A stretch of 64,000 bases of DNA. It comes from Halalkaliarchaeum desulfuricum (GTDB lineage: Archaea; Halobacteriota; Halobacteria; Halobacteriales; Haloferacaceae). This document shows, piece after piece, positions 40,454 through 52,323 of this stretch. Numbering within the stretch: the first letter of the stretch is position 1; each line of letters begins with the position of its first letter. Location of the stretch: NCBI RefSeq assembly GCF_002952775.1, contig NZ_CP025066.1:3249121-3313120 (forward strand), given 5' to 3'. The notes below the pieces were generated by a model. The model did no database searches. It saw nothing but the letters and a program-made list of their open reading frames with translations, and was not told the origin of the DNA. The translations under genes and the position numbers were made by a program.

Positions 40454-42147
40454 CTGTCGATCCAGCGGTGCTGGCTGAAGGGGTCAACCTGCTGTGGGTC
40501 GCGCTCGTCTGCTTTTTGATCTTCTTCATGCACGCCGGGTTCGCGATGCTGGAGTCCGGGCAGGTGCGGGCGAAAAACGTCGCCAACCAGCTCACGAAGA
40601 ACCTGCTCACCTGGAGTGTCGGCATCGTCGCCTACTTTTTCGTGGGGTTCGGGATCGAGGCGATCGCCGGCGGACTCACCGGCGGCGGATCCTACGGTGC
40701 CGGTGATCTCACGGCAGTGATGTCCGCGGCTGACGGCGCCTGGATCAACGAGTGGCTGTTCGGCGCAGTATTCGCGATGACCGCCGCCACGATCGTCTCG
40801 GGGGCTGTGGCCGGGCGGGCCAGGCTCCGGGCGTACGTCGCGTACACGCTGCTTCTGGCGGCGATCATCTACCCGGTCGTGGTGGGCTTTACGTGGGCGG
40901 GCGGATTTCTCGACGCGCTCGGCTTCCACGACTTCGCCGGCGGCATGATCGTCCACGGCATGGGCGGCATCGCCGGGCTCACCGCCGCGTACGTGATCGG
41001 CCCCCGTCTGGACCGCTACGCCGAGGACGGCTCGACGAACGTGGTGCCCGGTCACTCGATGACGTTCGCGGTGCTCGGGACGCTCGTGCTCGCGTTCGGC
41101 TGGTACGGCTTCAACGTCGGCACCACCGCCACCGTGTTCGCGGTCGAGGGGGGCGAACTCGTCCTCGACGGCTACGCGGTGGTGGGGCGGGTCGCGCTCG
41201 CGACGACAGTCGGGATGGCGATGGGCGCCATCGGCGCGTCGATCGCGGCGCTGTACCTCACCGGGAAGGTCGATACGCTGTACGTCGCAAACGGGCTGCT
41301 CGCGGGTTTGGTGGGTGTCACCGGCATCGCGGACGTCGTCACCTGGTGGGGCGCAATGCTCGTGGCGCTTCTGGCGGGGCTCCAGCTCCCGTTCGTCTTC
41401 GAGTTCGTCACCGATCGCATGAAGATCGACGACGTCTGTGCGGTGTTTCCGGTCCACGGTTCCGCGGGGGCGCTCGGCGTGCTCGCGCTCCCGTTCGTTC
41501 ACGTCGGCGGCTTTTCGACGAGCCTGCTGATCTCGCAGGTCGTCGGCGTCACCGTGATCGCGGCCTGGACGGTCACCGCGACCGCGGTCGTCTTCGGCGC
41601 GTTCAGGGCGGTCGGACAGGCACGGGTGTCGCCGGCTCACGAACGTGAAGGGCTCGACGTCTCCGAACACGGCGTCGACACCTACCCCGAGTTCGGCAAG
41701 CCCGACCTCGCTGCCGACGGGGGCCGGGCTGTGCGGGCTCGCTCCGGCGACCGCACGGATCTCAGGACCGACGGCGGAACCGATGCGGACGGAACCCCCG
41801 ACGACGGAATCAAGCTCGTCATGGCGATCGTTCGCCCGGACAAACTCTCGGACGTGAAGCGCGCGCTCGCGGAGGCTGGCGCTCCCTCGCTTACGGTGAC
41901 CCGAGTCTCCGGCCGGGGATCACAGCCGGCGAAGACGGGGCAGTGGCGCGGCGAGGAGTACACCGTCGATCTCCACGAGAAGGTCAAAATCGAGTGTGTC
42001 GTCGCTGACGTCCCCGTCGACGACGTCGTGACCGCGATCCACGAGGCCGCCGCGACCGGAGAACCCGGCGACGGAAAGGTGTTCGTGCTCCCGGTCGAGG
42101 GCGCCGTCCAGATCCGGACCGGCGAGGGGGGACCAACCGCGGTCTGA
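40450..42147 (+). CDS. amt: Ammonium transporter fused to a PII (GlnK) signalling domain
   Basis: 565 residues from GTG 40450 with GGAGGG ten bases upstream. Residues 1-400 are an Amt channel: about 11 helices, [39 protein letters not shown] (pore His) and a second His in [14 protein letters not shown]. After a 50-residue acidic linker, residues about 455-565 are a PII protein: [21 protein letters not shown]-loop [19 protein letters not shown] with the Tyr of uridylylation, and the signature [14 protein letters not shown]. Normally PII is a separate protein that plugs Amt under nitrogen excess; fusion fixes them 1:1. No separate glnK is visible. Confidence 0.93.
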   Translation: MTVDPAVLAEGVNLLWVALVCFLIFFMHAGFAMLESGQVRAKNVANQLTKNLLTWSVGIVAYFFVGFGIEAIAGGLTGGGSYGAGDLTAVMSAADGAWINEWLFGAVFAMTAATIVSGAVAGRARLRAYVAYTLLLAAIIYPVVVGFTWAGGFLDALGFHDFAGGMIVHGMGGIAGLTAAYVIGPRLDRYAEDGSTNVVPGHSMTFAVLGTLVLAFGWYGFNVGTTATVFAVEGGELVLDGYAVVGRVALATTVGMAMGAIGASIAALYLTGKVDTLYVANGLLAGLVGVTGIADVVTWWGAMLVALLAGLQLPFVFEFVTDRMKIDDVCAVFPVHGSAGALGVLALPFVHVGGFSTSLLISQVVGVTVIAAWTVTATAVVFGAFRAVGQARVSPAHEREGLDVSEHGVDTYPEFGKPDLAADGGRAVRARSGDRTDLRTDGGTDADGTPDDGIKLVMAIVRPDKLSDVKRALAEAGAPSLTVTRVSGRGSQPAKTGQWRGEEYTVDLHEKVKIECVVADVPVDDVVTAIHEAAATGEPGDGKVFVLPVEGAVQIRTGEGGPTAV

Positions 42148-42190
42148 GAACACAGCACGTTTTAACTCGGTTTGGAACAGAGTTGTTACC

Positions 42191-42490
42191 ATGTCACAAG
42201 ATGAAGAGGCACTAATCGCAAACCTCGAGATCGGCCAGGAGATATACGACGAGGACGGCAACGAACTCGGAACCGTGCGCGGGCTCGACGACAACGGCTT
42301 CTACGTGCTCGCGAGGGAGGAGACGGGGACGGTTCCGCTGTCGAAGGCACGGGACATCTTCGGGAAGGCGTACGTGATGTGGCGCTGCTGGGAGTGCGGC
42401 GAGATGGGCAAGATCGAGGACGACCTTCCCGACACCTGCCCGTCGTGTGGGGCGCAAAAAGAGGAACTGTATTACTGGGCAGAAGACTAA
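42191..42490 (+). CDS. Rubredoxin-like zinc protein (haloarchaeal DUF7130 type)
   Basis: 99 residues. The N-terminal half is a small beta-barrel (EIYDEDGNELGTVRGLDDNG) and the C-terminal half has two CxxC knuckles (WRCWECGEMG and DTCPSCGAQKEEL) as in rubredoxin-like or zinc-ribbon proteins. GTTTTAAC about 30 bases upstream of the ATG is a TATA-like box. Could bind iron or zinc; role unknown. I recall the family only by its DUF number and am not certain of it. Confidence 0.8.
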   Translation: MSQDEEALIANLEIGQEIYDEDGNELGTVRGLDDNGFYVLAREETGTVPLSKARDIFGKAYVMWRCWECGEMGKIEDDLPDTCPSCGAQKEELYYWAED

Positions 42491-42548
42491 CCCGCCGGAA
42501 ACCGGGAGAACGCGATCATTTTTTGCCGTCGGGCGGAGCAACTCGACC

Positions 42549-43502
42549 ATGGAGATCCTCGTGTTCGGCGCGGGCAGCCTCGGAAGCCTCGTGGGAGGCC
42601 TGCTCGCGCAGGTACACGACGTCACGCTGGTCGGGCGGGACCCCCACGTCACCGCGGTCCGCGAGGAGGGGTTGTCGATCACCGGCGCCGTCGACGTCCA
42701 CACCGATCCGGACGCGACGACCACGGGGACCGAACTGCGTGCCGACCTCGCCGTCGTCACCGTGAAGGCGTACGACACCGGGGTCGCGGCCGAGGCGCTC
42801 GCCACCGGGACGTACGGCGCGGTTTGCTCGCTCCAGAACGGGCTGACCGAGGAGATTCTTGTGGCGCGACTCTCGGCGGGGGAACGCGGCGGCGACGACG
42901 AGGACGACTCGGGCGACGTGGAGAGTCACACCCCGAAGATCCTCTCGGGGACCGCGACCTACGGCGCGCGCCTTCGAGAGCCCGGACACGTAGAGTGCAC
43001 CGGTGTGGGCACGATCGCGATCGGCGCCTACGGTGGCGGTTCGGACCCGTGGGCCGATCGGGCCGGCGAGGCGTTCGACGCCGCAGGCATCGAGACCCAG
43101 GTCGCGACCGACATGCCGCGTCGCCGGTGGGAGAAACTCGCGATCAACGCCGGGATCAACGCCCCCACCGCCCTGGCGCGCGTGAAAAACGGGGAACTCG
43201 TGGACGGTCCCGCGAGCGATCTCTCCCGCGAGGCAGCCAGGGAGACCGCCCGTGTCGCCCACGCCGAGGGTGTGTCGCTCTCCGAAAGTGCCGCCGCCGC
43301 CGCAGTCGAAGGGGTCGCCGACGCCACCGCCGCGAACCACTCGTCGATGCGGCAGGACATAAAGCGGGGCAACCGCACCGAAATCGACGCGATAAACGGC
43401 GTCGTCTGCGACCGGGCGTCGACACACGGGATCGACGTCCCGGTCAACCGAACCCTGACCGGCCTCGTTCGGGCGTGGGAGACCGAACGCGACCTGCGGT
43501 GA
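42549..43502 (+). CDS. panE: 2-dehydropantoate 2-reductase
   Basis: 317 residues from ATG 42549. NADP motif MEILVFGAGSLGSLVGG, the catalytic Lys in AVVTVKAYDTGVAA, and the C-terminal domain with RRRWEKLAINAGINAPTALA, containing the conserved Lys-Asn pair. It reduces ketopantoate to pantoate in coenzyme A synthesis. A short acidic insert (about 113-122, GGDDEDDSGD) interrupts the N-terminal domain. It converges with the sulfatase gene. Confidence 0.9.
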   Translation: MEILVFGAGSLGSLVGGLLAQVHDVTLVGRDPHVTAVREEGLSITGAVDVHTDPDATTTGTELRADLAVVTVKAYDTGVAAEALATGTYGAVCSLQNGLTEEILVARLSAGERGGDDEDDSGDVESHTPKILSGTATYGARLREPGHVECTGVGTIAIGAYGGGSDPWADRAGEAFDAAGIETQVATDMPRRRWEKLAINAGINAPTALARVKNGELVDGPASDLSREAARETARVAHAEGVSLSESAAAAAVEGVADATAANHSSMRQDIKRGNRTEIDAINGVVCDRASTHGIDVPVNRTLTGLVRAWETERDLR

Positions 43503-43526
43503 TCGTCCCACATCCAGTCGGCCCGG

Positions 43527-45182
43527 TCACTCCAGATATCCCAGGTCCCGTAGCCGCTGTTGGGCCGTCTCGTCCATCTCCTCGACACCTGATTCCCCGA
43601 GACTTGTCAAATCGTCGGCGTCCTCGACAGTCCATCGACCACCCGCCGCTTCCTCGAACGACGCCAGTGCCGCCTCGACGCCGGCGATCAACTCGGCAGT
43701 CGAGGCGTCCGACGAGCCGTCCGCCGAGTCACAGCCTGAATCGAAGTCGGGGCCCGCCAGGTTCCGCGTTTCCCCCGGATCGCGGTCGATTCGATACGCC
43801 TCGTCGGGGATCCGGTCGGCCCGGACGTACTTGGCGTCGGTCGACCGCGCCGCACGCATTCGGGCGTAAAACCGGGAGTTCCGCTCCAGGGCGATTCCCG
43901 CCGCGTTCGCCTTGTTCTCGAGTTGCGTGAGTTCGACGACCGGCTGGGCGTACTCGATAAACGCGTAATCGGCGTCGTCACCGTCTTTCCGTCGATCGAG
44001 CACTGCCGACTGGCCGGGATCGGGCGCGTCGATCCCCTCGAACGCCCGGTACTTCTCCGACAGCAGCGACCGCGTCGGATCCAGCGGGACACCACCGTCA
44101 TCGCCGGGAATGCCGACCGCCTCCGGGTCGACATCGAGGACATCGAGCACCGTGTGATACAGATCCAGCAGCTCGACGAGGTCATCGCGTCGACCCGTCC
44201 CCAGCTTGGGGTGTTTCACGAGGAGCGGCACGTTGACGAGCGGGTCGTACAGCGAGAACTCGTGGCCGTAGAGGTCGTGTTCGCCGTGGAGTTCGCCGTG
44301 ATCCGCACAGACGACCACCGCGGTGTCCTCCCATCGACCGGTTTCGCGGAGCCAACCGAACAGTCGGCCGAGTTCGGCGTCCATGTGGGCGATCTCGGCG
44401 TCGTACAGCCCCCGGATCGCCTCCCACTCCTCGTCGTCGATCTCCCGGGCGCCGGCGTTGTACTCCTTGGAATTCTGGCAGACAGATGTCGAGTCGACAC
44501 CGGGTGCGAACCGACCGGCGTACTTCTCGGGCGGGTGGTACGGCAGGTGTGCGTCCATCAGGTTGCAGAAGACGAACCAGCCGGGGTCTGCGGGGGAGGA
44601 ATCTGCCTCCGACCGCTCGATGAACTCCCGGGCGCAGTCGATCGCCCGCGGCGTCTTGGAGTCGGATCCCCCGCCCGACGCCAGGTACTCGTGAATGGAG
44701 TTCCCGAACGCGACGAGTCGGTTGGCGACCGAGCGCAGCCGGTCGTCGTCGTTGAGTCGCTTCCAGGCACGGGCAAGCGGCCCCGACAGGAAGTCCCCCG
44801 GCATCGCCTGGAAGAAGTTGTCACGGTCGTCGAACCCGTCAGTGAGTCGGGTGTACGGAGTGATCCACGCGTTCGAGGAGTAACAGGCCGTATCGTATCC
44901 CGCCGCCGAAAGCGTCTCCGCGAGCGTGACTTCCCCCTCGAGGTACGGCGTCTCCTGGTCGGCGCCGTGCTGGTGGGGATACAGCCCGGTAAACAGCGAC
45001 GCGTGGACCGGAAGCGTCCACGGCGCGGGCGCGACCGCCTCCTCGAACACGGTCGACTCCGCGGCGAACCGCTCCAGGGTCGGCGTCGTTTCCCGGTCGT
45101 ACCCGTACGGCGTCAGGTGATCCGCCCGTACCGTATCGAGCACGACGAAGAGCACGTTGTCGACGGCGTCCGCGTCGCTCAT
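43527..45182 (-). CDS. Sulfatase-fold hydrolase with Thr at the nucleophile position
   Basis: 551 residues. Alkaline-phosphatase superfamily: metal Asp in VLFVVLDTVRADHL, and later VVVCADHGELHGEHDLYGHE with metal Asp/His. The nucleophile loop is APWTLPVHASLFTGLYPHQH, so the position that is Cys or Ser in formylglycine sulfatases is Thr and the following Arg is His. Thr nucleophiles are known in phosphoglycerol transferases of the same superfamily, so a phosphoesterase or transferase is possible. No signal peptide. Haloarchaeal relatives are commonly annotated as sulfatases. Confidence 0.85.
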   Translation of the reverse strand: MSDADAVDNVLFVVLDTVRADHLTPYGYDRETTPTLERFAAESTVFEEAVAPAPWTLPVHASLFTGLYPHQHGADQETPYLEGEVTLAETLSAAGYDTACYSSNAWITPYTRLTDGFDDRDNFFQAMPGDFLSGPLARAWKRLNDDDRLRSVANRLVAFGNSIHEYLASGGGSDSKTPRAIDCAREFIERSEADSSPADPGWFVFCNLMDAHLPYHPPEKYAGRFAPGVDSTSVCQNSKEYNAGAREIDDEEWEAIRGLYDAEIAHMDAELGRLFGWLRETGRWEDTAVVVCADHGELHGEHDLYGHEFSLYDPLVNVPLLVKHPKLGTGRRDDLVELLDLYHTVLDVLDVDPEAVGIPGDDGGVPLDPTRSLLSEKYRAFEGIDAPDPGQSAVLDRRKDGDDADYAFIEYAQPVVELTQLENKANAAGIALERNSRFYARMRAARSTDAKYVRADRIPDEAYRIDRDPGETRNLAGPDFDSGCDSADGSSDASTAELIAGVEAALASFEEAAGGRWTVEDADDLTSLGESGVEEMDETAQQRLRDLGYLE

Positions 45183-45226
45183 ACGGGTACGCCAGCGCCG
45201 CCGACCAAAAAGCGTCCGTTATCCGC

Positions 45227-45385
45227 TCAACACCACTCCTCGAGAACCGCCGCGTCCGACTGTCGGACCGAAAGCCACGCCTCCTCCGTGGAGATGTCCG
45301 CAATGACGAGCGACGGGCGCGATGCGCTCTCGTCGACGGAGGCCATCACCTGTGAATCGTCCCGTGGCGTGGGGTCCCGTGTCAT
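45227..45385 (-). CDS. 52-residue conserved haloarchaeal protein (DUF7556-like)
   Basis: From ATG 45385 to TGA at 45227. Contains PSLVIADISTEEAWLSVRQS and ends DAAVLEEWC, a pattern I associate with a family of very small haloarchaeal proteins of unknown role (DUF7556, from memory). The upstream gap has TATTTAAATTCG, a TATA-like box about 27 bases before the ATG, supporting this start. It precedes the sulfatase by 44 bases in the same direction. Confidence 0.7.
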   Translation of the reverse strand: MTRDPTPRDDSQVMASVDESASRPSLVIADISTEEAWLSVRQSDAAVLEEWC

Positions 45386-45587
45386 GGTTGGAACCAGCAC
45401 ACTCGCGTATTTAAATTCGTCGAAACGACAGGAAGAAACTACGGAAATCGACACACGTTCGTGCTTTGAATTTAAAGTGTGTTTAGGATTTGTCCCGGGT
45501 TCGACCCCACAACGAGGGATTTCACGGGCAGATCCCCCCGAGATGTCCTTCGCAGTATACAAGAGGTACGACGCAATAGGGGAGCCC

Positions 45588-46442
45588 ATGAACGTCGAAG
45601 ACGCAATGACGCCGCGCTCGGAGCTCGTCGTCGTCGAACTTCCGGGGACCCGCGACGACGCACTCACGTACATCCAGGAGCACGGCTTCTCGTCGGTGCC
45701 CGTGGTAAAGCGGGATGACGGCAACGAGGTGTATCGAGGGATCGTCTCGCGGGACGACCTCATCTCCAAACCCGAGGAGGATCAGCTCGCGCTGTTGATG
45801 CGGGAAGTGCCGACAGTGACCCCGGCGGACACGCTGGTCGAGGCCGCGAATCTGATGCTGGAGAAAGGGGGTCGGCGGCTCCCCGTCGTCGAGGTCGACG
45901 GCCGCGGGCTGGAGGGGATCGTCACCGTCACGGACGTGATCCGGGCGATCGCCCGCGGCCACGAGAACGGCGACACCCCATGTGGCAACCTCGCGACCCG
46001 GGAGGTCAACGCCGCCTACGTCGGGACGCCGCTGCCGACCATCGAGCGCGAGCTCGGCCTCGCGCGTGTCCCGTATGCGGTCTGTCTCGACGAACACGGG
46101 AAGATGGCCGGGATCGTCACCGAGGTCGACATCCTCGAAGTCGCCCGCGTGGTCGAGGGTGAGGAGAGCACCGGGAACAGCTTCGCCGACCAGGACGCAG
46201 ACTACGCCTGGGAGGGGATCAAGGGAACCGGAAACAGATACCTCCCGACTCGAAACGTCGAGATCCCGACCGCGCCGGTTTCGGAGTTCATGAGTGACGA
46301 CCTCGTGACGGTGAGCAAGCGCCGGTCCGCACAGGAGGCGGCCCAGGAGATGATCACGAACGAGATCGAACAGATCCCGCTCGTCAGCGGCGGCGAACTC
46401 GTCGGCATCGTCCGGGACGTCGACCTGCTGGAGGCCCTATGA
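45588..46442 (+). CDS. Protein with four CBS domains
   Basis: 284 residues from ATG 45588. Four CBS motifs: NVEDAMTPRSELVVVELPGT, REVPTVTPADTLVEAANLML, an altered third unit (NLATREVNAAYVGTPLPTIE), and VSEFMSDDLVTVSKRRSAQE. Two Bateman pairs probably bind nucleotides. Its stop overlaps the ATG of glycyl-tRNA synthetase (ATGA), so the two are coupled; similar pairing of CBS proteins with housekeeping enzymes suggests nucleotide-dependent regulation, unproven. Confidence 0.87.
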   Translation: MNVEDAMTPRSELVVVELPGTRDDALTYIQEHGFSSVPVVKRDDGNEVYRGIVSRDDLISKPEEDQLALLMREVPTVTPADTLVEAANLMLEKGGRRLPVVEVDGRGLEGIVTVTDVIRAIARGHENGDTPCGNLATREVNAAYVGTPLPTIERELGLARVPYAVCLDEHGKMAGIVTEVDILEVARVVEGEESTGNSFADQDADYAWEGIKGTGNRYLPTRNVEIPTAPVSEFMSDDLVTVSKRRSAQEAAQEMITNEIEQIPLVSGGELVGIVRDVDLLEAL

Positions 46443-48226
46443 CCGACCGGGAACTTTCCGAACTCGCAAAACGTCGCGGCTTTTTTTTCGGCTCCAACGG
46501 CGTCTACGGTGGCACCGCCGGTTTCTACACGTTCGGACCCCAGGGCGCAGCGCTCAAACGGAACCTCGAGGACGCCTGGCGCGATCGCTTCACCGTCCGG
46601 CAGGGCAACAGCGAGATCGAGGCGCCGACGGTGATGCCCGAGGCGGTCTTCGAGGCCTCGGGCCACCTGGACGGCTTCGACGACATGCTCGTGGAGTGTG
46701 CGACCTGCGGCGACTCCCACCGGGCCGACCACCTGATCGAGGACGCGACCGACATCGAGGAGGCAGAATCGCTCCCGGTCGAGGAAATCGAGGAACTGAT
46801 CCGCGAACACGAGCTTACCTGTCCGACCTGTGGGGCCGAACTCGCCGGCGAGCCCGTCGAGGAGTTCAACCTGATGTTCGAGACGACGATCGGCCCCGGT
46901 TCGGGCCAGGCGGGGTATCTCCGTCCGGAAACCGCCCAGGGGATCTTCGTCGAGTTCCCGCGTCTCAAGGAGTACGCCCGCAACCAACTCCCGTTCGGTG
47001 TCACCCAGATCGGGCCGGCATACCGCAACGAGATCTCGCCGCGCCGCGGGATCATCCGTGTCCGGGAGTTCACGCAGGCCGAACTCGAGAAGTTCGTCGA
47101 CCCCGAGCGAGACGACCCGCCGATCGGGGAGGTCGAAGACGTGAAACTGACGCTGTATCCGATCGACGAGCAGGAAGCGGAGGACGGCGACTACGTCGAC
47201 GTGACCGTCGGTGAAGCGATCGAGGACGGAACGATCGAATCCGCCTGGGTCGGCTACTACCTCGGCGTCGCGAAGCGGTGGTTCCGGCGGATCGGCGTCG
47301 ACCTCGACCGGCTCCGGTTCAGGCAACATCTCCCCGGCGAACGCGCCCACTACGCGGCCGACTGCTGGGACGCCGAGGCCGAACTCGGCGGCAACTGGAT
47401 CGAGATCGCCGGCTTCTCCACCCGGTCCGACTACGACCTCCGGAAACACGAGGATCACTCCGGGGAAGCGTTCACCGTCTTCAGACAGTACGACGAACCG
47501 AAGACCGTCGAACGACCGACAGTCGATCCGGACATGAGCGTGCTCGGTCCCGAATTCGGCGGCGACGCCGGCGCTGTCGCGGCGGCCCTCGAGACGCTGG
47601 CCGAGCGGGATCCGGCGGCGTTCGAGGCCGAGGAAGTCACCGTGGAGATCGACGGCGAGGAGTACACCGTCGACACCGACGTCGCGAACTTCGAGGTCGA
47701 AACGGTGACCGAAGCGGGCGAACACGTGCGGCCCCACGTCATCGAGCCCTCCTTCGGCGTCGGGCGAATCGTCTACACCGTCCTGGAGCACGCCTACCGC
47801 GAGGACGAGGTCGACGGCGAGTCGCGGACGTATCTGGCGCTCGAACCCGGGCTTGCCCCCACGGACGTCGCGGTCTTTCCCCTGGTGTCGAACGACGATC
47901 GGCTGACGTCGCTGGCGACGGAGCTCTCGGCGGACCTCAGGGCCGAGGGGCTGTCGGTGACGACCGACGACTCCGGCTCGATCGGCCGACGATACCGCCG
48001 ACAGGACGAGATCGGGACGCCGTTTTGCGTGACCGTCGACCGCGACGGGATCGAAGGCGACGGGAGGGACACGGTTACCCTCCGGGAGCGCGACACCGCT
48101 GCACAGATCCGGCTGCCGATCGACGCCCTCGACGAGGAGCTGTCGGCGTTGTCGGGCGGTGAGCGAAGGTTCGCCGACCTCGAGAACGCCTACGAGAGCG
48201 TCGAAACGGACGTCTCACGCGCCTGA
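46439..48226 (+). CDS. glyS: Glycyl-tRNA synthetase (archaeal/eukaryal type)
   Basis: 595 residues. Class II alpha-2 enzyme: SNGVYGGTAGFYTFGPQGAA near the N-terminus, motif 2 region QIGPAYRNEISPRRGIIRVR, motif 3 in IEPSFGVGRIVYTVLEHAYR, and the C-terminal anticodon-binding domain. A zinc cluster (CATCGDSHRAD, CPTCGAEL) lies in the insertion. It attaches glycine to tRNA-Gly. All class II motifs are intact. Confidence 0.96.
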   Translation: MTDRELSELAKRRGFFFGSNGVYGGTAGFYTFGPQGAALKRNLEDAWRDRFTVRQGNSEIEAPTVMPEAVFEASGHLDGFDDMLVECATCGDSHRADHLIEDATDIEEAESLPVEEIEELIREHELTCPTCGAELAGEPVEEFNLMFETTIGPGSGQAGYLRPETAQGIFVEFPRLKEYARNQLPFGVTQIGPAYRNEISPRRGIIRVREFTQAELEKFVDPERDDPPIGEVEDVKLTLYPIDEQEAEDGDYVDVTVGEAIEDGTIESAWVGYYLGVAKRWFRRIGVDLDRLRFRQHLPGERAHYAADCWDAEAELGGNWIEIAGFSTRSDYDLRKHEDHSGEAFTVFRQYDEPKTVERPTVDPDMSVLGPEFGGDAGAVAAALETLAERDPAAFEAEEVTVEIDGEEYTVDTDVANFEVETVTEAGEHVRPHVIEPSFGVGRIVYTVLEHAYREDEVDGESRTYLALEPGLAPTDVAVFPLVSNDDRLTSLATELSADLRAEGLSVTTDDSGSIGRRYRRQDEIGTPFCVTVDRDGIEGDGRDTVTLRERDTAAQIRLPIDALDEELSALSGGERRFADLENAYESVETDVSRA

Positions 48227-48232
48227 TCGGCC

Positions 48233-48847
48233 GTGAGTCTCGAACTCGGACGGCGTGCGGTTCACGCGACCGGCGCCGGGCTGCCGGCGCTGTGGCTGCT
48301 GGGCGCGCCCTGGTGGACGGTGCAGACGGTACTCGCAGTCGCGCTCGTCGTGGCGTTCGTTCTCGAGTACCTGCGGCTGGTCGTCGAGCTCGATCACTGG
48401 GTGTACCGGAAGCTTACCCGTCCCTACGAGGACGACAGCGTCGCCGGCTACGCGCTGTACATGGTGAGCATGGCCGCAGTCGGGTTCATCTTTGCCCCGA
48501 CGATCGCCGCCCCCGGAATGCTCATGCTCGCGCTGGGAGACCCGGTCTCCGGGATGCTGGGCTCCGGCGAGGTCGGCGGCTGGAAGGATCCCGACGTGCT
48601 GGCGGCGACGTTCGGCTTCTGTTTCCTGCTCGCCGCGCCGTTTACGGTGTCGACTGCGGGCGTCGCCGTCGGCGCGCTCGCTGCGGCAGTCGGGGCGCTG
48701 GGCGCGACCGTGGCCGACGGCACGACGCCCGTCGTGGCGGGCTACGTGGTCGACGACAACCTGACGATTCCGCCGGCGGCATGTCTCGGAATCGTAGTGG
48801 TGTATTTCGCGACGGGGGTTCCCGTGGAATTTGCAGTGCCGTTTTGA
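48233..48847 (+). CDS. Dolichol kinase-like membrane protein
   Basis: 204 residues from GTG 48233, six or so hydrophobic helices. The family motif GDPVSGMLGSGEVGGWKDPD with the kinase GD-P-x(5)-G pattern and a DDNLTIPPAACLGIVVVYF C-terminus fit archaeal SEC59/DGK-type CTP-dependent dolichol kinases, which phosphorylate the lipid carrier for N-glycosylation. Starts 6 bases after glyS ends and is probably co-transcribed. Confidence 0.83.
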   Translation: MSLELGRRAVHATGAGLPALWLLGAPWWTVQTVLAVALVVAFVLEYLRLVVELDHWVYRKLTRPYEDDSVAGYALYMVSMAAVGFIFAPTIAAPGMLMLALGDPVSGMLGSGEVGGWKDPDVLAATFGFCFLLAAPFTVSTAGVAVGALAAAVGALGATVADGTTPVVAGYVVDDNLTIPPAACLGIVVVYFATGVPVEFAVPF

Positions 48848-48968
48848 GACGAACGGCCCGATCCTCCCCGTTTGACCACAATACGAATCAGGCGTCATAA
48901 TCATTATCAGTCAATGATCCCGGTGACACAACGATCGGCGTTTAGTAGCTGGGGCCCGTTGATCGACC

Positions 48969-51065
<2,097 letters not shown>

Positions 51066-51096
51066 GCCAGCGGTCGACGGAAAAGGATCGGCGTTC

Positions 51097-52263
51097 TCAG
51101 GACCGTTCGACGTCGGGAATGATATCCTCCTCGTCCGGACGCGCCTCGCCTTCGGCGGTTGGAACGTCCCCGCTTGTCCCACCGATCTCCAGGGACTCCA
51201 GCTCTTCGAGCGCGGCTTCGATGTCGTCGAGCCCGAGCATTTTCTCGGTTTCGGCGTCGAACTCGAGGGCGTCCAGCGCTTCCATCTCCTGGACGTCGGC
51301 GCCCGACAGCTGCTTGCCGTACCGGCCGACGAGGCTGGTCAGCTCCTGGGGCAACACGAACGTGGTGGACTCGCCTTGACCGATCGCTTCGAGGGTTTCC
51401 ATACCGCGTTCGATGATGGCGCGTTCGCCCATCGCCTCCGCGGACCGGGCTCGAAGCACCGTCGAGATCGCGTCACCCTGGGCTTCCAGGATCTGGCTCT
51501 GCTTTTCACCCTGCGCCCGGATGATGTTGGACTGTTTGTCACCCTCGGCCTTCTCGACGGCGGAGCGGCGTTCACCCTGTGCCTCGAGGATCATCGCCCG
51601 GCGACGGCGCTCGGCGGAGGTCTGTTCTTCCATCGCCCGCTGGACCTCGCGGGTGGGGTTGACCTCGCGGACCTCGACGGATTCCACGCGGATCCCCCAC
51701 TCGTCGGTCGGCTCGTCCAGCTCCGTCCGGATCTTCGCGTTGATCGTCTCCCGACGGGAGAGCGTGTCGTCCAGTTCCATGTCCCCGATGACCGCACGCA
51801 GCGTCGTCTGTGCGAGATTCGAGACGGCCTTCTTGTAGTCGTCGACCTCCAGGAACGCCTTCTTGGCGTCCATCACCTTGATGTACACCACCGCGTCCGC
51901 CGTCACCGGCGAGTTGTCCCGCGTGATCGCCTCCTGAGTGGGGACGTCCAGCGTCTGTGTCCGCATGTCGAACGGGTACGTCCGCGAAACGAACGGCGGA
52001 ATCACATGAAGTCCGGGAGCGAGCACCTGGCGATACTCTCCGAAGATCGTGAGTGGCCGGCGTTCGTACGCCTCGACCACCTCGAAGGCGCTCATCAACG
52101 TGATCGCCGCGAACAGGACGAACAGGATTCCCACCCCGACGAGGAGGTCACCCAGGAGGACGGCGTAACCGAGCGCGAGGACGCCGAGGAACGCCACGGC
52201 ACGCTTGAGGCTGTCAGGAGCGCCCGTTGCGCTCATCCGCCCCAGCTTGCGAAGGAAACTCAT
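51097..52263 (-). CDS. SPFH/band-7 (stomatin/prohibitin-like) membrane protein
   Basis: 388 residues. Two hydrophobic segments at residues 21-60, then the SPFH domain (APGLHVIPPFVSRTYPFDMR, VTADAVVYIKVMDAKKAFLE) and a long Ala/Glu coiled coil (AEGDKQSNIIRAQGEKQSQI). The acidic tail ends PDEEDIIPDVERS. Stomatin-like proteins form ring-like assemblies at membranes, often with a NfeD partner, which is not seen nearby. Separate from uvrB by 31 bases, convergent. Confidence 0.9.
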   Translation of the reverse strand: MSFLRKLGRMSATGAPDSLKRAVAFLGVLALGYAVLLGDLLVGVGILFVLFAAITLMSAFEVVEAYERRPLTIFGEYRQVLAPGLHVIPPFVSRTYPFDMRTQTLDVPTQEAITRDNSPVTADAVVYIKVMDAKKAFLEVDDYKKAVSNLAQTTLRAVIGDMELDDTLSRRETINAKIRTELDEPTDEWGIRVESVEVREVNPTREVQRAMEEQTSAERRRRAMILEAQGERRSAVEKAEGDKQSNIIRAQGEKQSQILEAQGDAISTVLRARSAEAMGERAIIERGMETLEAIGQGESTTFVLPQELTSLVGRYGKQLSGADVQEMEALDALEFDAETEKMLGLDDIEAALEELESLEIGGTSGDVPTAEGEARPDEEDIIPDVERS

Positions 52264-52323
52264 ACCTGGATATCGGGTCGCGGGCTCTTGGGCGTTTCCC
52301 CGTCGAAACCGACGAGTCCCGGA

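Noticed and set aside
40083..40625. 180-codon minus-strand frame upstream of the ammonium transporter
   Set aside because: It overlaps the beginning of the transporter antisense and has Cys/Phe-rich composition unlike haloarchaeal proteins.
43923..45587. Large N-terminal extension of the four-CBS protein
   Set aside because: The upstream part is antisense to the sulfatase gene; CBS similarity begins at the ATG 45588.
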